Assembly (NCBI RefSeq): GCF_007362775.1
Contig: NZ_CP041692.1
Coordinates: 3,906,001 to 3,970,000 of the forward strand
Length of the DNA stretch: 64,000 nt
From: Microlunatus elymi
Lineage (GTDB): Bacteria > Actinomycetota > Actinomycetes > Propionibacteriales > Propionibacteriaceae
Direction of reading: 5' to 3'
Under the pieces are notes generated by a model, which saw only the letters and a program-made list of their open reading frames with translations, was not told where the DNA came from and did not search any database. Shown piece by piece: positions 41,852-50,000 of the stretch (positions within the stretch are counted from its first letter, which is position 1; each line of letters opens with the position of its first letter). The position numbers and the translations under genes were made by a program.

Positions 41852-42964
41852 ATGAGTGAAGCGCTGAAGGCACTGTCCGACGCAGGTGTGTCGATCTGGC
41901 TCGACGACCTCTCGCGGGAGCGGTTGGACTCGGGCAACCTGGAGCAGTTGATCAAGGAACAGCACGTGGTCGGGGTGACCACCAACCCGACCATCTTCGC
42001 CAACGCGCTGTCCAAGGGCGAGGCGTACGACCAACAGGTGAAGGGATTGGCGGCGGCCGGCAAGACCACCGCCGAGGCGATCCGGGAGATCACCACCACC
42101 GACGTGCGCAACGCGTGTGACGTGTTCACCGACGTCTACAAGGCGACCGACGGGGTGGACGGCCGGGTCTCGATCGAGGTCGAGCCGGGGCTGGCGATGG
42201 ACACCGACGGCACCATCGACCAGGCCAAGGAGTTGTGGGCCACGGTCGATCGGCCGAACGTGCTGATCAAGATCCCGGCGACCAAGCCGGGGCTGCCGGC
42301 GATCACCGCCGCAACCGCTGCGGGGATCAGCGTCAACGTCACGTTGATCTTCGGTCTGGAGCGCTACCAGGGCGTCATGGACGCGTACTTCTCCGGTCTG
42401 GAGCAGGCCGCGGACGCGGGCATCGACCTGTCCACCATCCGTTCGGTGGCCTCGTTCTTCGTGTCCCGGGTGGACACCGAGTACGACAAGCGGCTGGACG
42501 CGATCGGTTCGGACGAGGCCAAATCGCTGCGCAGCAAGGCGGCGATCGCCAACGCTCGGCTCGCCTACGCCGCCTACCAGGAGGCGTTCAGTTCGGATCG
42601 GTGGAAGGCGTTGGAGGCCAAGGGCGCAGGAGTGCAGCGTCCGCTGTGGGCATCCACCGGGGTCAAGGATCCGAACCTGCCGGACACCCTGTACGTGACC
42701 GAGCTGGTGGTCGCGAACACGGTGAACACGATGCCGGAGAAGACCCTGAACGCGGTCGCCGATCACGGTGAGATCGCCGGCGACAAGGTCACCGGGACCG
42801 CCGACGAGGCGCAGCAGGTGATGGATCGACTGACCGCCGTCGGCATCTCCTACGACGACGTGATCGACATATTGGAGAAGGAGGGCGTGGACAAGTTCGA
42901 CGTCTCCTGGGGCGAGCTGGAGCAGACCGTGACGGACGCCCTGAAGGCCGCCACCTCGGCCTGA
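41852..42964 (+). CDS. tal: transaldolase
   Basis: A 370-residue transaldolase of the long actinobacterial form. Catalytic Schiff-base lysine is in [13 protein letters not shown] near residue 140; [13 protein letters not shown] near residue 39 is the N-terminal family signature. It transfers dihydroxyacetone units in the non-oxidative pentose-phosphate pathway. 47 bp after tkt. Confidence 0.96.
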   Translation: MSEALKALSDAGVSIWLDDLSRERLDSGNLEQLIKEQHVVGVTTNPTIFANALSKGEAYDQQVKGLAAAGKTTAEAIREITTTDVRNACDVFTDVYKATDGVDGRVSIEVEPGLAMDTDGTIDQAKELWATVDRPNVLIKIPATKPGLPAITAATAAGISVNVTLIFGLERYQGVMDAYFSGLEQAADAGIDLSTIRSVASFFVSRVDTEYDKRLDAIGSDEAKSLRSKAAIANARLAYAAYQEAFSSDRWKALEAKGAGVQRPLWASTGVKDPNLPDTLYVTELVVANTVNTMPEKTLNAVADHGEIAGDKVTGTADEAQQVMDRLTAVGISYDDVIDILEKEGVDKFDVSWGELEQTVTDALKAATSA

Positions 42965-43093
42965 CCGCCGGCGACACTCGGGTCGGCGTGATCGGATGCT
43001 GACCCGAGTGGCCGCAGGGGCGCGGAGATCACTAGGGTTTCGTGCGGACGACGCAGTCCTCTCCCGTCCGCTCCTTCGAGGAAGACACCCGAG

Positions 43094-44629
43094 TTGAGTC
43101 AGATGTCACGCCCCAATCCGCTGCGCGATCCGCAGGACCGCCGTATCCCCCGGATCGCCGGCCCGTGCGCGCTGGTGATGTTCGGCGTCACCGGTGACCT
43201 GGCCAGCAAGAAGTTGATGCCGGCCATCTACGATCTGGCCAACCGCGGTCTGCTGCCGCCCGGTTTCGCGCTGGTCGGATTCGCCCGCCGCGACTGGGAC
43301 ACCGAGGACTTCGCCGAGGTCGTGCACAACGCGGTCAAGGCGAACGCCCGCACCCCGTTCCGGGAAGAGGTCTGGAAGCAGCTCAGCGACGGCATCCGCT
43401 TCGTCGCCGGCGAGTTGGACGACGACGCCGCCTTCGACCGGTTGAAGCAGACGATCGACGAGCTCGACGAGTCCCGCGGCACCGGCGGAAACCACGCGTT
43501 CTACCTGTCCATCCCGCCCGGCCTGTTCCCCAACGTGGTCGGTCAGTTGCGCAGCCACGGGATGGCAGAACAAGATCATGATCGGTGGAGCCGGGTGGTG
43601 ATCGAGAAGCCGTTCGGGCACGATCTGAAGTCCGCCCAGGAGCTCAACGACATCGTCTCCACCGCCTTCCCGGCCAGCTCGGTGTTCCGCATCGATCACT
43701 ATCTGGGCAAGGAAACCGTGCAGAACCTGCTGGCGCTGCGGTTCGCCAACCAGCTGTTCGAGCCGGTGTGGAACAACAACTACGTCGATCATGTCCAGAT
43801 CACCATGGCCGAGGACATCGGCATCGGTGGCCGGGCCGGCTACTACGACGGCATCGGGGCTGCCCGGGACGTGATCCAGAATCATCTGCTGCAGCTGCTG
43901 GCGCTGACCGCGATGGAGGAACCGACCTCCTTCGAGGCCAGTCAGTTGCGGGCCGAGAAGCAGAAGGTGCTCGCGGCTGCTCGGCCGCCGCGTGATCTTG
44001 GGTTGCACACCGCTCGCGGCCGCTACACCGCGGCCTGGGCCGGCGGCGAGAAGGTCGGCGGCTACCTGGACGAGCCACGGATTCCGGCGGACTCGACCAC
44101 TGAGACGTACGCCGCGATCCGGGTCGACATCGACAACCGGCGTTGGGCCGGGGTGCCGTTCTACCTGCGCGCAGGCAAACGGATGCCGCGCCGGGTGACC
44201 GAGATCGCGCTCGGTTTCAAGCAGGCGCCGCACCTGCCGTTCGACGAGACCGACACCGCCGAGCTCGGCTACAACGCCTTGGTGATGCGGATCCAGCCGG
44301 ATGAGGGCGTCACGCTGCGATTCGGCGCCAAGGTGCCGGGCACCCAGATGGAGATCCGCGAGGTGAACATGGACTTCGCGTACGGCGGTTCGTTCACCGA
44401 GTCCTCACCGGAGGCGTACGAGCGGTTGATCTTGGACGTGCTGCTCGGCGATCCGCCGCTGTTCCCGCAGCACGAGGAGGTCGAGTTGTCCTGGCGGATC
44501 CTGGATCCGATCTTGGACTACTGGGCCTCGCTCGGCACTCCGCCGGACGACTACGAGGCGGGCACCTGGGGCCCGAAGAGCGCCGACGAGATGCTCGCCC
44601 GCGATGGTTTTGCCTGGCGCCGGCCGTGA
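43094..44629 (+). CDS. zwf: glucose-6-phosphate dehydrogenase
   Basis: A 511-residue NADP-dependent enzyme. The dinucleotide motif is FGVTGDLASKKLMPAIYDL near residue 31 and the substrate-binding RIDHYLGKE near residue 199. Actinobacterial G6PDH depends on OpcA, encoded next. A TTG at 43094 was preferred, since GAGGA lies 11 bases upstream; ATG at 43103 is an alternative. The protein begins NPLRDPQDRRIPRIAGPC, as in relatives. Confidence 0.97.
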   Translation: MSQMSRPNPLRDPQDRRIPRIAGPCALVMFGVTGDLASKKLMPAIYDLANRGLLPPGFALVGFARRDWDTEDFAEVVHNAVKANARTPFREEVWKQLSDGIRFVAGELDDDAAFDRLKQTIDELDESRGTGGNHAFYLSIPPGLFPNVVGQLRSHGMAEQDHDRWSRVVIEKPFGHDLKSAQELNDIVSTAFPASSVFRIDHYLGKETVQNLLALRFANQLFEPVWNNNYVDHVQITMAEDIGIGGRAGYYDGIGAARDVIQNHLLQLLALTAMEEPTSFEASQLRAEKQKVLAAARPPRDLGLHTARGRYTAAWAGGEKVGGYLDEPRIPADSTTETYAAIRVDIDNRRWAGVPFYLRAGKRMPRRVTEIALGFKQAPHLPFDETDTAELGYNALVMRIQPDEGVTLRFGAKVPGTQMEIREVNMDFAYGGSFTESSPEAYERLILDVLLGDPPLFPQHEEVELSWRILDPILDYWASLGTPPDDYEAGTWGPKSADEMLARDGFAWRRP

Positions 44630-44638
44630 TATGAGCAA

Positions 44639-44662
44639 GGGGGGCGACCCCCTTGAACCCCC
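44639..44662. repeat. GC-rich REP-like hairpin element, copy B
   Basis: GGGGGGCGACCCCC followed by TTGAACCCCC between zwf and opcA. Inverted second copy of the element at 36808-36828. Might act as a terminator or attenuator within the operon. Confidence 0.45.
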
Positions 44663-44739
44663 GGGCGTGGTCGCCCCGACTGCCGCTGCCGCGGCGCCGT
44701 GGCCAAGTCCATAAAAGCTAACGAGGACAGCGAAATCTC

Positions 44740-45945
44740 ATGATCATCACTCTGAGCGACACCACCTCGGCGAAGATCTCCTCCGCCCTGCTGAACGCCC
44801 GCCGCAGCGCCGGCAGCCCGGCCTCCGGCATGGTGCTGACCTTGATCATCGTCTCCGACGAGGAGGAGTATCCCGCCGCGCTGGAGTCGGCGATGGCGGC
44901 CGGTCGCGAACACCCCTGCCGGATCCTGCTGGTGGTCACCGGCAACGGTCGGCACACCGCCTCGCTGGATGCCGAGGTACGCATCGGTGAGGGCACCTCG
45001 GGCGAGGTCGTGGTGGTGCGGATGCGCGGTCCGCTGGCCGATCATCCGGCGTCGGTGATCCGGCCGCTGCTGCTGCCGGACTCCCCTGTCGTGGTGTGGT
45101 GGCCGGGCTCGGTGCCGGCCAATCGCGACACCTCCGAAAGCCTGGCCGAGCTGTCCAACCGGCGGATCACCGACGCGGCGGCGGCCAAGCAGCCGCGCCG
45201 CGAACTGACCCGGCGGGCCGAGCAGATCACCAGCGGCGACACCGATCTGGCCTGGACCCGGCTGACCACCTGGCGGACGCTGCTGGCCGCCGCGCTGGAC
45301 CAGTTCCCGGCCCGGATCACCGCGGTCACGGTCGAGTCCGAACGCGGCAATCCGTCCTCGGAGCTGCTGGCCGCCTGGCTTGAGTCCCGGCTGAAGCTGC
45401 CGGTCCGGCTGATCACCAGCGCCGGCCCGGGGCTGACCGCGGTCCGGATGGCGACCGCCGCCGGCGACATCGCCATCACCCGGCCGGACGGCCTGCTGGC
45501 CGCGTACGCGATCCCAGGCCAGCCGGAGCGGATGGTCGCGCTGAAGCGGCGGCCGACCTCGGAGCTGATCGCCGAGGAACTGCGCCGGATGGACCACGAC
45601 GTCGTGTACGAGGAAACGCTGCGCGCCTTCCTCACCCGTCGTGCCGGCAAGCGCACCGCCAAGAAGACGCCAACGAAACGAACCACCGCCGCGCGAACCG
45701 CAACGAAACGAACCACCGCCGCGCGAACCGCAACCAAGCGAACCACCGCCGCGCGAACCGCAACCAAGGGCCCTGAGCTTGTCGAAGGGCCGGCACGCAA
45801 GCGCACCGCAAAGTCGGCAACAGCGAAGAAATCCCCGGCCAAGAAGACAGCGGCGAAGAAGACAGCGGCGAAGAAGACAGCGGCGAAGAAGACTGCGGCG
45901 AAGAAGACTGCGGCCAAGACGGCCATCCGAAAGGCCACACGATGA
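44740..45945 (+). CDS. opcA: OpcA G6PDH assembly protein with histone-H1-like tail
   Basis: Required for assembly/activation of glucose-6-phosphate dehydrogenase in actinobacteria. Residues 1-~303 are a normal OpcA (LLLPDSPVVVWWPGSVPANRDT; RITDAAAAKQPRRELTRRA). Unusually, ~98 extra residues follow: three copies of TKRTTAARTA (30-bp DNA repeat, 45673-45766), then GPELVEGPA, then five KKTAA units (15-bp repeat). The tail is nearly all Lys/Arg/Ala/Thr, resembling histone H1 or the tails of mycobacterial HupB. GPELVEGPA is encoded by a dispersed REP-type element. Stop overlaps pgl (ATGA). Confidence 0.93.
   Translation: MIITLSDTTSAKISSALLNARRSAGSPASGMVLTLIIVSDEEEYPAALESAMAAGREHPCRILLVVTGNGRHTASLDAEVRIGEGTSGEVVVVRMRGPLADHPASVIRPLLLPDSPVVVWWPGSVPANRDTSESLAELSNRRITDAAAAKQPRRELTRRAEQITSGDTDLAWTRLTTWRTLLAAALDQFPARITAVTVESERGNPSSELLAAWLESRLKLPVRLITSAGPGLTAVRMATAAGDIAITRPDGLLAAYAIPGQPERMVALKRRPTSELIAEELRRMDHDVVYEETLRAFLTRRAGKRTAKKTPTKRTTAARTATKRTTAARTATKRTTAARTATKGPELVEGPARKRTAKSATAKKSPAKKTAAKKTAAKKTAAKKTAAKKTAAKTAIRKATR
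45673..45912. repeat. 30-bp and 15-bp tandem repeats coding for the OpcA tail
   Basis: Three copies of a 30-bp unit (CGAACCACCGCCGCG core) occupy 45673-45766 and about five copies of a 15-bp unit (GCGAAGAAGACAGCG-like) occupy 45840-45912. Both keep the frame, so slippage would change tail length without a frameshift. Confidence 0.75.
45773..45789. repeat. dispersed CTTCGACAAGCTCAG element inside opcA
   Basis: CTGAGCTTGTCGAAGGG at 45773-45789 is the exact reverse complement of 52800-52816. With flanking GGCCC/GGGCC arms it can fold. This palindromic word is widespread as an intergenic repeat in actinobacterial genomes (my recollection). Here it is inserted in frame between two parts of the OpcA tail. 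Confidence 0.6.
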
Positions 45946-46673
45946 GCGGGCCGGAGTTCCTGATCCATCCTGACGCGAACGCCGTTGCGGAGGCGATTGC
46001 CGAGCGTCTGCTGACCCGACTGACCGAACTCCAGCAACAGCACGCCGATCGTACGATCAACGTCGGTCTGACCGGTGGCCGGATCGCCACCCGCGCCTAC
46101 CAACGGCTCGCGGCCGACGGGCCGGGCAGCGAGGTGGACTGGTCCAGGGTCGGCTTGTGGTGGGGTGACGAGCGGTTCGTCGCCGCCGATTCCGGTGATC
46201 GCAACGACCGCGGAGCACTGGCCGCGCTACAGCCGACGCTGGGTCTGGACGAGTCGCAGATCCACCGGATGCCGGCCGACGACGGCGTGCTGGCGCTGGA
46301 CGATGCGGCCGAGGTCTACGCCGGCGAGTTCGGCGACACGGTGCTGGACATCTGCCTGCTGGGGGTGGGGCCGGACGGCCACATCGCGTCGGTGTTCCCC
46401 GATCACCCGTCGTTCGAACGGTCGCTGTCCGCGACCTCCGACGTAATCCCTGTACGCGATTCCCCCAAGCCGCCACCGCTGCGGATCAGCCTGACCCACC
46501 CGGCAATCAATCGCTCCGCCGAGGTCTGGTTCACCGTCTCCGGCGCCGACAAGGCCGACGCCGTCGGCTGGGCGACAACCGGCAGCAAACCGGTCCCCGC
46601 CGGCCAAGCTCACGGCACCGAGCGCACCCTCTGGCTGCTGGACGAGGCAGCCGCCGCCAAGTTGAACCACTGA
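45942..46673 (+). CDS. pgl: 6-phosphogluconolactonase
   Basis: 243-residue enzyme hydrolysing 6-phosphogluconolactone after G6PDH. Motifs: VGLTGGRIA near residue 46, WWGDERFV near 74 and LLGVGPDGHIASVFPDHP near 144, with the catalytic histidine. Four-base overlap with opcA. Completes the oxidative branch encoded by this operon; 6-phosphogluconate dehydrogenase is not in the window. Confidence 0.95.
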   Translation: MSGPEFLIHPDANAVAEAIAERLLTRLTELQQQHADRTINVGLTGGRIATRAYQRLAADGPGSEVDWSRVGLWWGDERFVAADSGDRNDRGALAALQPTLGLDESQIHRMPADDGVLALDDAAEVYAGEFGDTVLDICLLGVGPDGHIASVFPDHPSFERSLSATSDVIPVRDSPKPPPLRISLTHPAINRSAEVWFTVSGADKADAVGWATTGSKPVPAGQAHGTERTLWLLDEAAAAKLNH

Positions 46674-46681
46674 TCGGGATT

Positions 46682-47023
46682 TCATCCGATCCGTCGGACC
46701 TCTTGTGGCCAGCCGCACGCCTCGGCGAGCTTTCCCGCCCACATCTTCGCCACGCCGACATCTGCGACGTCGATGATGGTCAAGCCGCCCAGCGACTCCT
46801 TGCCTGCGACGTACGGCCCATCACTGATCAGAAGCGTGCCGCTCGTGGCGTCGGCGCTGAACACCCGATCAACGTCCTCGTCCAGCCCACCGGCGAACAC
46901 ATAAACACCCGCGTCCTTCATCTCCGCCACCACCGCCTTGGCGAGCGGTCCGCGGCTGATGAACCACTCCTCGCTGTGGTCGCCCGCCCACTGCTGGTTG
47001 AAATAGACGATGTACTGCGTCAT
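46682..47023 (-). CDS. YCII-family protein
   Basis: A 113-residue soluble protein of the YCII/DGPF fold. MTQYIVYFNQQ is followed by a helix (GPLAKAVVAEMKDAGVYVFAGGL) and ISDGPYVAGKESLGGLTIIDV, matching the family DGPf.E.KE.lgGf..i. pattern. Members of this family are often uncharacterised or sigma-factor-linked. It is convergent with pgl (8 bp). Confidence 0.85.
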   Translation of the reverse strand: MTQYIVYFNQQWAGDHSEEWFISRGPLAKAVVAEMKDAGVYVFAGGLDEDVDRVFSADATSGTLLISDGPYVAGKESLGGLTIIDVADVGVAKMWAGKLAEACGWPQEVRRIG

Positions 47024-47106
47024 GACTGTCTCCTAAGCCCAGCGGCGGACACGTTGCCGCCGTCGACACCTCAACGAACCGAACCCGACGGATACGACAC
47101 GATCGT

Positions 47107-47118
47107 CCTAACCACGCG
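47107..47118. repeat. single copy of the CCTAACCACGCG repeat core
   Basis: CCTAACCACGCG is identical to the core of the unit at 10926 in the array upstream of dps. It lies in the 231-bp space between the YCII gene and the ion-channel gene, which shows no other clear element. Confidence 0.3.
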
Positions 47119-47254
47119 CTCCCACTGGACATGGGGCCGAATCCGTTGTGGCAGCCTCAGGCACTCGGTCTCGTACACGTGACCGGCCGCAAGCCGGGTG
47201 CGTCGAGCCGTGTGGCGAGACCGCACCAACTCCTGATTCGTGTAGGGATGGGGC

Positions 47255-47995
47255 ATGACTGACGATGACGAGCTGCGCCTGCACCGATGGGAGTCGCACG
47301 CCGATCTTCCGTTGACCGTGGTGGCTCTGGTGTTCCTGGTCGCCTACGCGGTCCCGATCCTGGACGATCACCTCTCGCCGAAATGGGACCGCGCATATGA
47401 CGTGGCTACGTGGGCATCGTGGCTGGCCTTTGCCATCGACTATGTGGTGCGCCTTTGCCTGGCGCGGCACCGCGCGGCGTTCGTACGAAGCAACCTGCTG
47501 GACCTGGCCGTGGTGGTGCTGCCGATGCTGCGTCCGCTGCGGCTGCTGCGGGTGTTGGCCCTGGTCGACATCCTGAACCGTCGCGCCGGGTCGTCGCTGC
47601 GCGGGCGGGTCGGCGTGTACGTGGCCGGCTCGATGGTGTTGGTGCTGTTCGTCGGGTCTCTGGCCGTCCTGGACGCCGAACGGCACGCTCCCGGATCCAA
47701 CATCCACACGTCCGGTCAAGCACTGTGGTGGTCCATCGTCACCGTCAGCACGGTCGGATACGGCGACTTCTATCCCGTCAGCACGACCGGGCGCCTGGTC
47801 GGAGTGGGAATGATGATCTCGGGGATCGCCCTCCTGGGTGTGGTCACCGCCTCCGTCGCCAGCTGGCTGGTCGATCGCGTACGTCAGGTCGAACAGGGCG
47901 CGCAGGCCGCCACTCGGGCGGACGTGGCCAAGCTGGCTGCCAAGATCGACTCCCTCGAACGTCTGCTCGCCCAACGCGACGCACCCAAGGCCTGA
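47255..47995 (+). CDS. voltage-gated-type potassium channel
   Basis: 246-residue ion channel. The selectivity filter TVGYGD is at residues 166-171. An S4-like segment RPLRLLRVLALV is at 93-104 with arginines every third position, so it has a voltage-sensor domain, albeit with few charges. The final helix GVVTASVASWLVDRV is S6, and a C-terminal coiled coil (ADVAKLAAKIDSLERLLAQ) should hold the tetramer together. Predicted K+ channel in the cytoplasmic membrane. Confidence 0.9.
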   Translation: MTDDDELRLHRWESHADLPLTVVALVFLVAYAVPILDDHLSPKWDRAYDVATWASWLAFAIDYVVRLCLARHRAAFVRSNLLDLAVVVLPMLRPLRLLRVLALVDILNRRAGSSLRGRVGVYVAGSMVLVLFVGSLAVLDAERHAPGSNIHTSGQALWWSIVTVSTVGYGDFYPVSTTGRLVGVGMMISGIALLGVVTASVASWLVDRVRQVEQGAQAATRADVAKLAAKIDSLERLLAQRDAPKA

Positions 47996-48082
47996 ACCGT
48001 CATCGTCGTCGGATGCCTCCTGGCGCCCGAATGATCTAGACGAAGAAGAAGAGGTGGCGACCTCGGTGGAGAAGGATTGTCG

Positions 48083-49978
48083 GTGGGCTTCTTTAGAATC
48101 AATGACATGTTCGAATCCGAGGTGGCGGGGCTGGACCTGGCCGGTACGGCCGAGGCGTTCGGCTTCGTTGCCCGGGAGAAACTCCGGGTCGGTTGTGAGC
48201 AGTTGCTGCTGGCCGCCCATTGGGCCGACCTGCACCCACCGGTAGGCCTGCTACCCGCCTCGGCCGGGGCGGGCCGGCTGGTCGGTGAACGCGCAATGTG
48301 TTTCGGCGCCGCCGGCACTCCGCTGGTGGGCGAGTTCGCTCCGGCCGAACTGGCGCCGCTGATCCAGGGCAGCATCGGGCAGGCCCGCAGCCTGATCGCC
48401 GACGCGACCGACCTGCGCCAGCGTTTCACCCGGATCTGGGCACTGGTCCGCCGCGGCCTGGTCGCCGACTGGGCGGTCCGGTTGATCGCCCGCAGCTGCC
48501 GCGACCTGTCGCCGGGGCAGGCCGGCGCGGTGGATCGGATGCTGTCCGGGGACCTGATCGCGGTCGGCCGCCGGCGACTGGAACATCTCCTCGATGCGGC
48601 GATGCTGCGGGTGGACGGGGAACGGATCGCGACGTTGATCGCCGAGGGCCGCCGGTCCCGGTTCGTGCGGGTCGGGCAGGCAGGAGAGCACGGCATCAAA
48701 ACCGTGTATGCCCGACTGGATGCCGCCGAGGCGATCCGGCTGGACGCGATGGTGAACCGGGTCGCCGACATCCTCGCCGGCGCCGATCGCTGCCGGATGG
48801 CCGGAGTACCGACCCGCGACGCCAAAACCCGAGACGAGTGGCGTGCGGTCGCGTTCAGCCTGCTGGGCACCAACCCGGTCCGGGCCGCCCAACTGTTGAT
48901 CGAACACGAACAACCCGACCTGTTCGACGCGCTGGCCGAGCTGCAACAGCCACCGCTGCGCTACGACCCCAACCGGAACGACATCCAACCCGACCACTTC
49001 CCGATCAACGACCCCGACGGTGCACCGTTCGACCCCGATCGGGAGCCGCCGGTCGAGGAATCCCTGCTACCGCCCGATCCCGAATCCGAGTACGAGCCGA
49101 CGGATGCCGAGCAGTGGCAGCCGCGCAGCAACGGTCCGCGCCAGGACCAGGCGACCGACCATGATCATCTCAGCGTCGAAGAACTCGGCGGCAGCCAGGA
49201 TCAGCCGCACCCCGCACGTGATCATGACCCGGCAGGGCCCGCGGATGATCATCATCGGCCCACGGGTGACCATCAGTCGGCAGCGCCCGCGCGTGATCAT
49301 GATCATGGTCGTGAGCAGCAGGAACACTCGGCGTCGTCGGCTGATTGGCTGAATCCGTTTCTGCGGCAGGAATACCGGCAAGAAGCACTCCGGCAACTGT
49401 TACGGCACCTCGACCCCGCCCGGCTGGTCTCCCCCGCGATGCTGCACGTGCACTACTACCCCGACGACACCACGCCGATCGCCCGGGTCGAAGAACTCGG
49501 ACCGGCCAGCCTGCACCAGGTCCGACACTGGCTGGACGACTGCCGGATCAACCTGCTACCGGTGCTCGACCTGAACACCATCCCCGCCGTCGACGCCTAC
49601 GAGGTCCCACCCAGGCTCCGCGAGGCGGTGTTCTGCCGCAACCCGGCCAGCCTTTACCCCTACTCGACCACCATCGGCCGCACCACGGATCTGGACCACA
49701 CCAACCCCTACCGGCGGCGGCCCGACCGCAGCCCGGCCGAACCCGGCCAAACCGCCCTCGGCAAACTCGCACCCCTCGCAAGGCCCGAACACCGATACAA
49801 AACCCACGGCCGGATCTCGGTCCGACAACCCGTGCCAGGCACCCTCGTCTGGCTCACCCGCTACGGCCAAGTACTGATCACCAGCGCCGCCGGCACCCAA
49901 GACCTCGGCACCACCCACTTCGCCCGAGCCGTCTGGCACGCCGCCCAACCCAACGGCGCCCACACCACCGCCGCCTAA
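48083..49978 (+). CDS. 13E12-repeat (DUF222) HNH-endonuclease-like protein
   Basis: A 631-residue protein of the multicopy actinobacterial 13E12/DUF222 family, common near mobile DNA. The N-terminal ~290 residues are DUF222. Residues ~355-420 form a His/Asp-rich linker of repeated DHD/DHH motifs (encoded by many TGATCATGATCATG runs). The C-terminal HNH-like region is FCRNPASLYPYSTTIGRTTDLDHTNPYRR; the second zinc cysteine is missing, so nuclease activity is doubtful. GTG at 48083 has GAAGGA six bases upstream; ATG at 48107 is the alternative. Ends just before the IS256 insertion. Confidence 0.85.
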   Translation: MGFFRINDMFESEVAGLDLAGTAEAFGFVAREKLRVGCEQLLLAAHWADLHPPVGLLPASAGAGRLVGERAMCFGAAGTPLVGEFAPAELAPLIQGSIGQARSLIADATDLRQRFTRIWALVRRGLVADWAVRLIARSCRDLSPGQAGAVDRMLSGDLIAVGRRRLEHLLDAAMLRVDGERIATLIAEGRRSRFVRVGQAGEHGIKTVYARLDAAEAIRLDAMVNRVADILAGADRCRMAGVPTRDAKTRDEWRAVAFSLLGTNPVRAAQLLIEHEQPDLFDALAELQQPPLRYDPNRNDIQPDHFPINDPDGAPFDPDREPPVEESLLPPDPESEYEPTDAEQWQPRSNGPRQDQATDHDHLSVEELGGSQDQPHPARDHDPAGPADDHHRPTGDHQSAAPARDHDHGREQQEHSASSADWLNPFLRQEYRQEALRQLLRHLDPARLVSPAMLHVHYYPDDTTPIARVEELGPASLHQVRHWLDDCRINLLPVLDLNTIPAVDAYEVPPRLREAVFCRNPASLYPYSTTIGRTTDLDHTNPYRRRPDRSPAEPGQTALGKLAPLARPEHRYKTHGRISVRQPVPGTLVWLTRYGQVLITSAAGTQDLGTTHFARAVWHAAQPNGAHTTAA

Positions 49979-50000
49979 CCCTGCCCCGGCCACATGAGCA

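Noticed and set aside
39612-41873. 753-residue open frame antisense to transketolase
   Set aside because: No recognisable domain, arginine/glycine/glutamine-rich; a shadow of the tkt gene.
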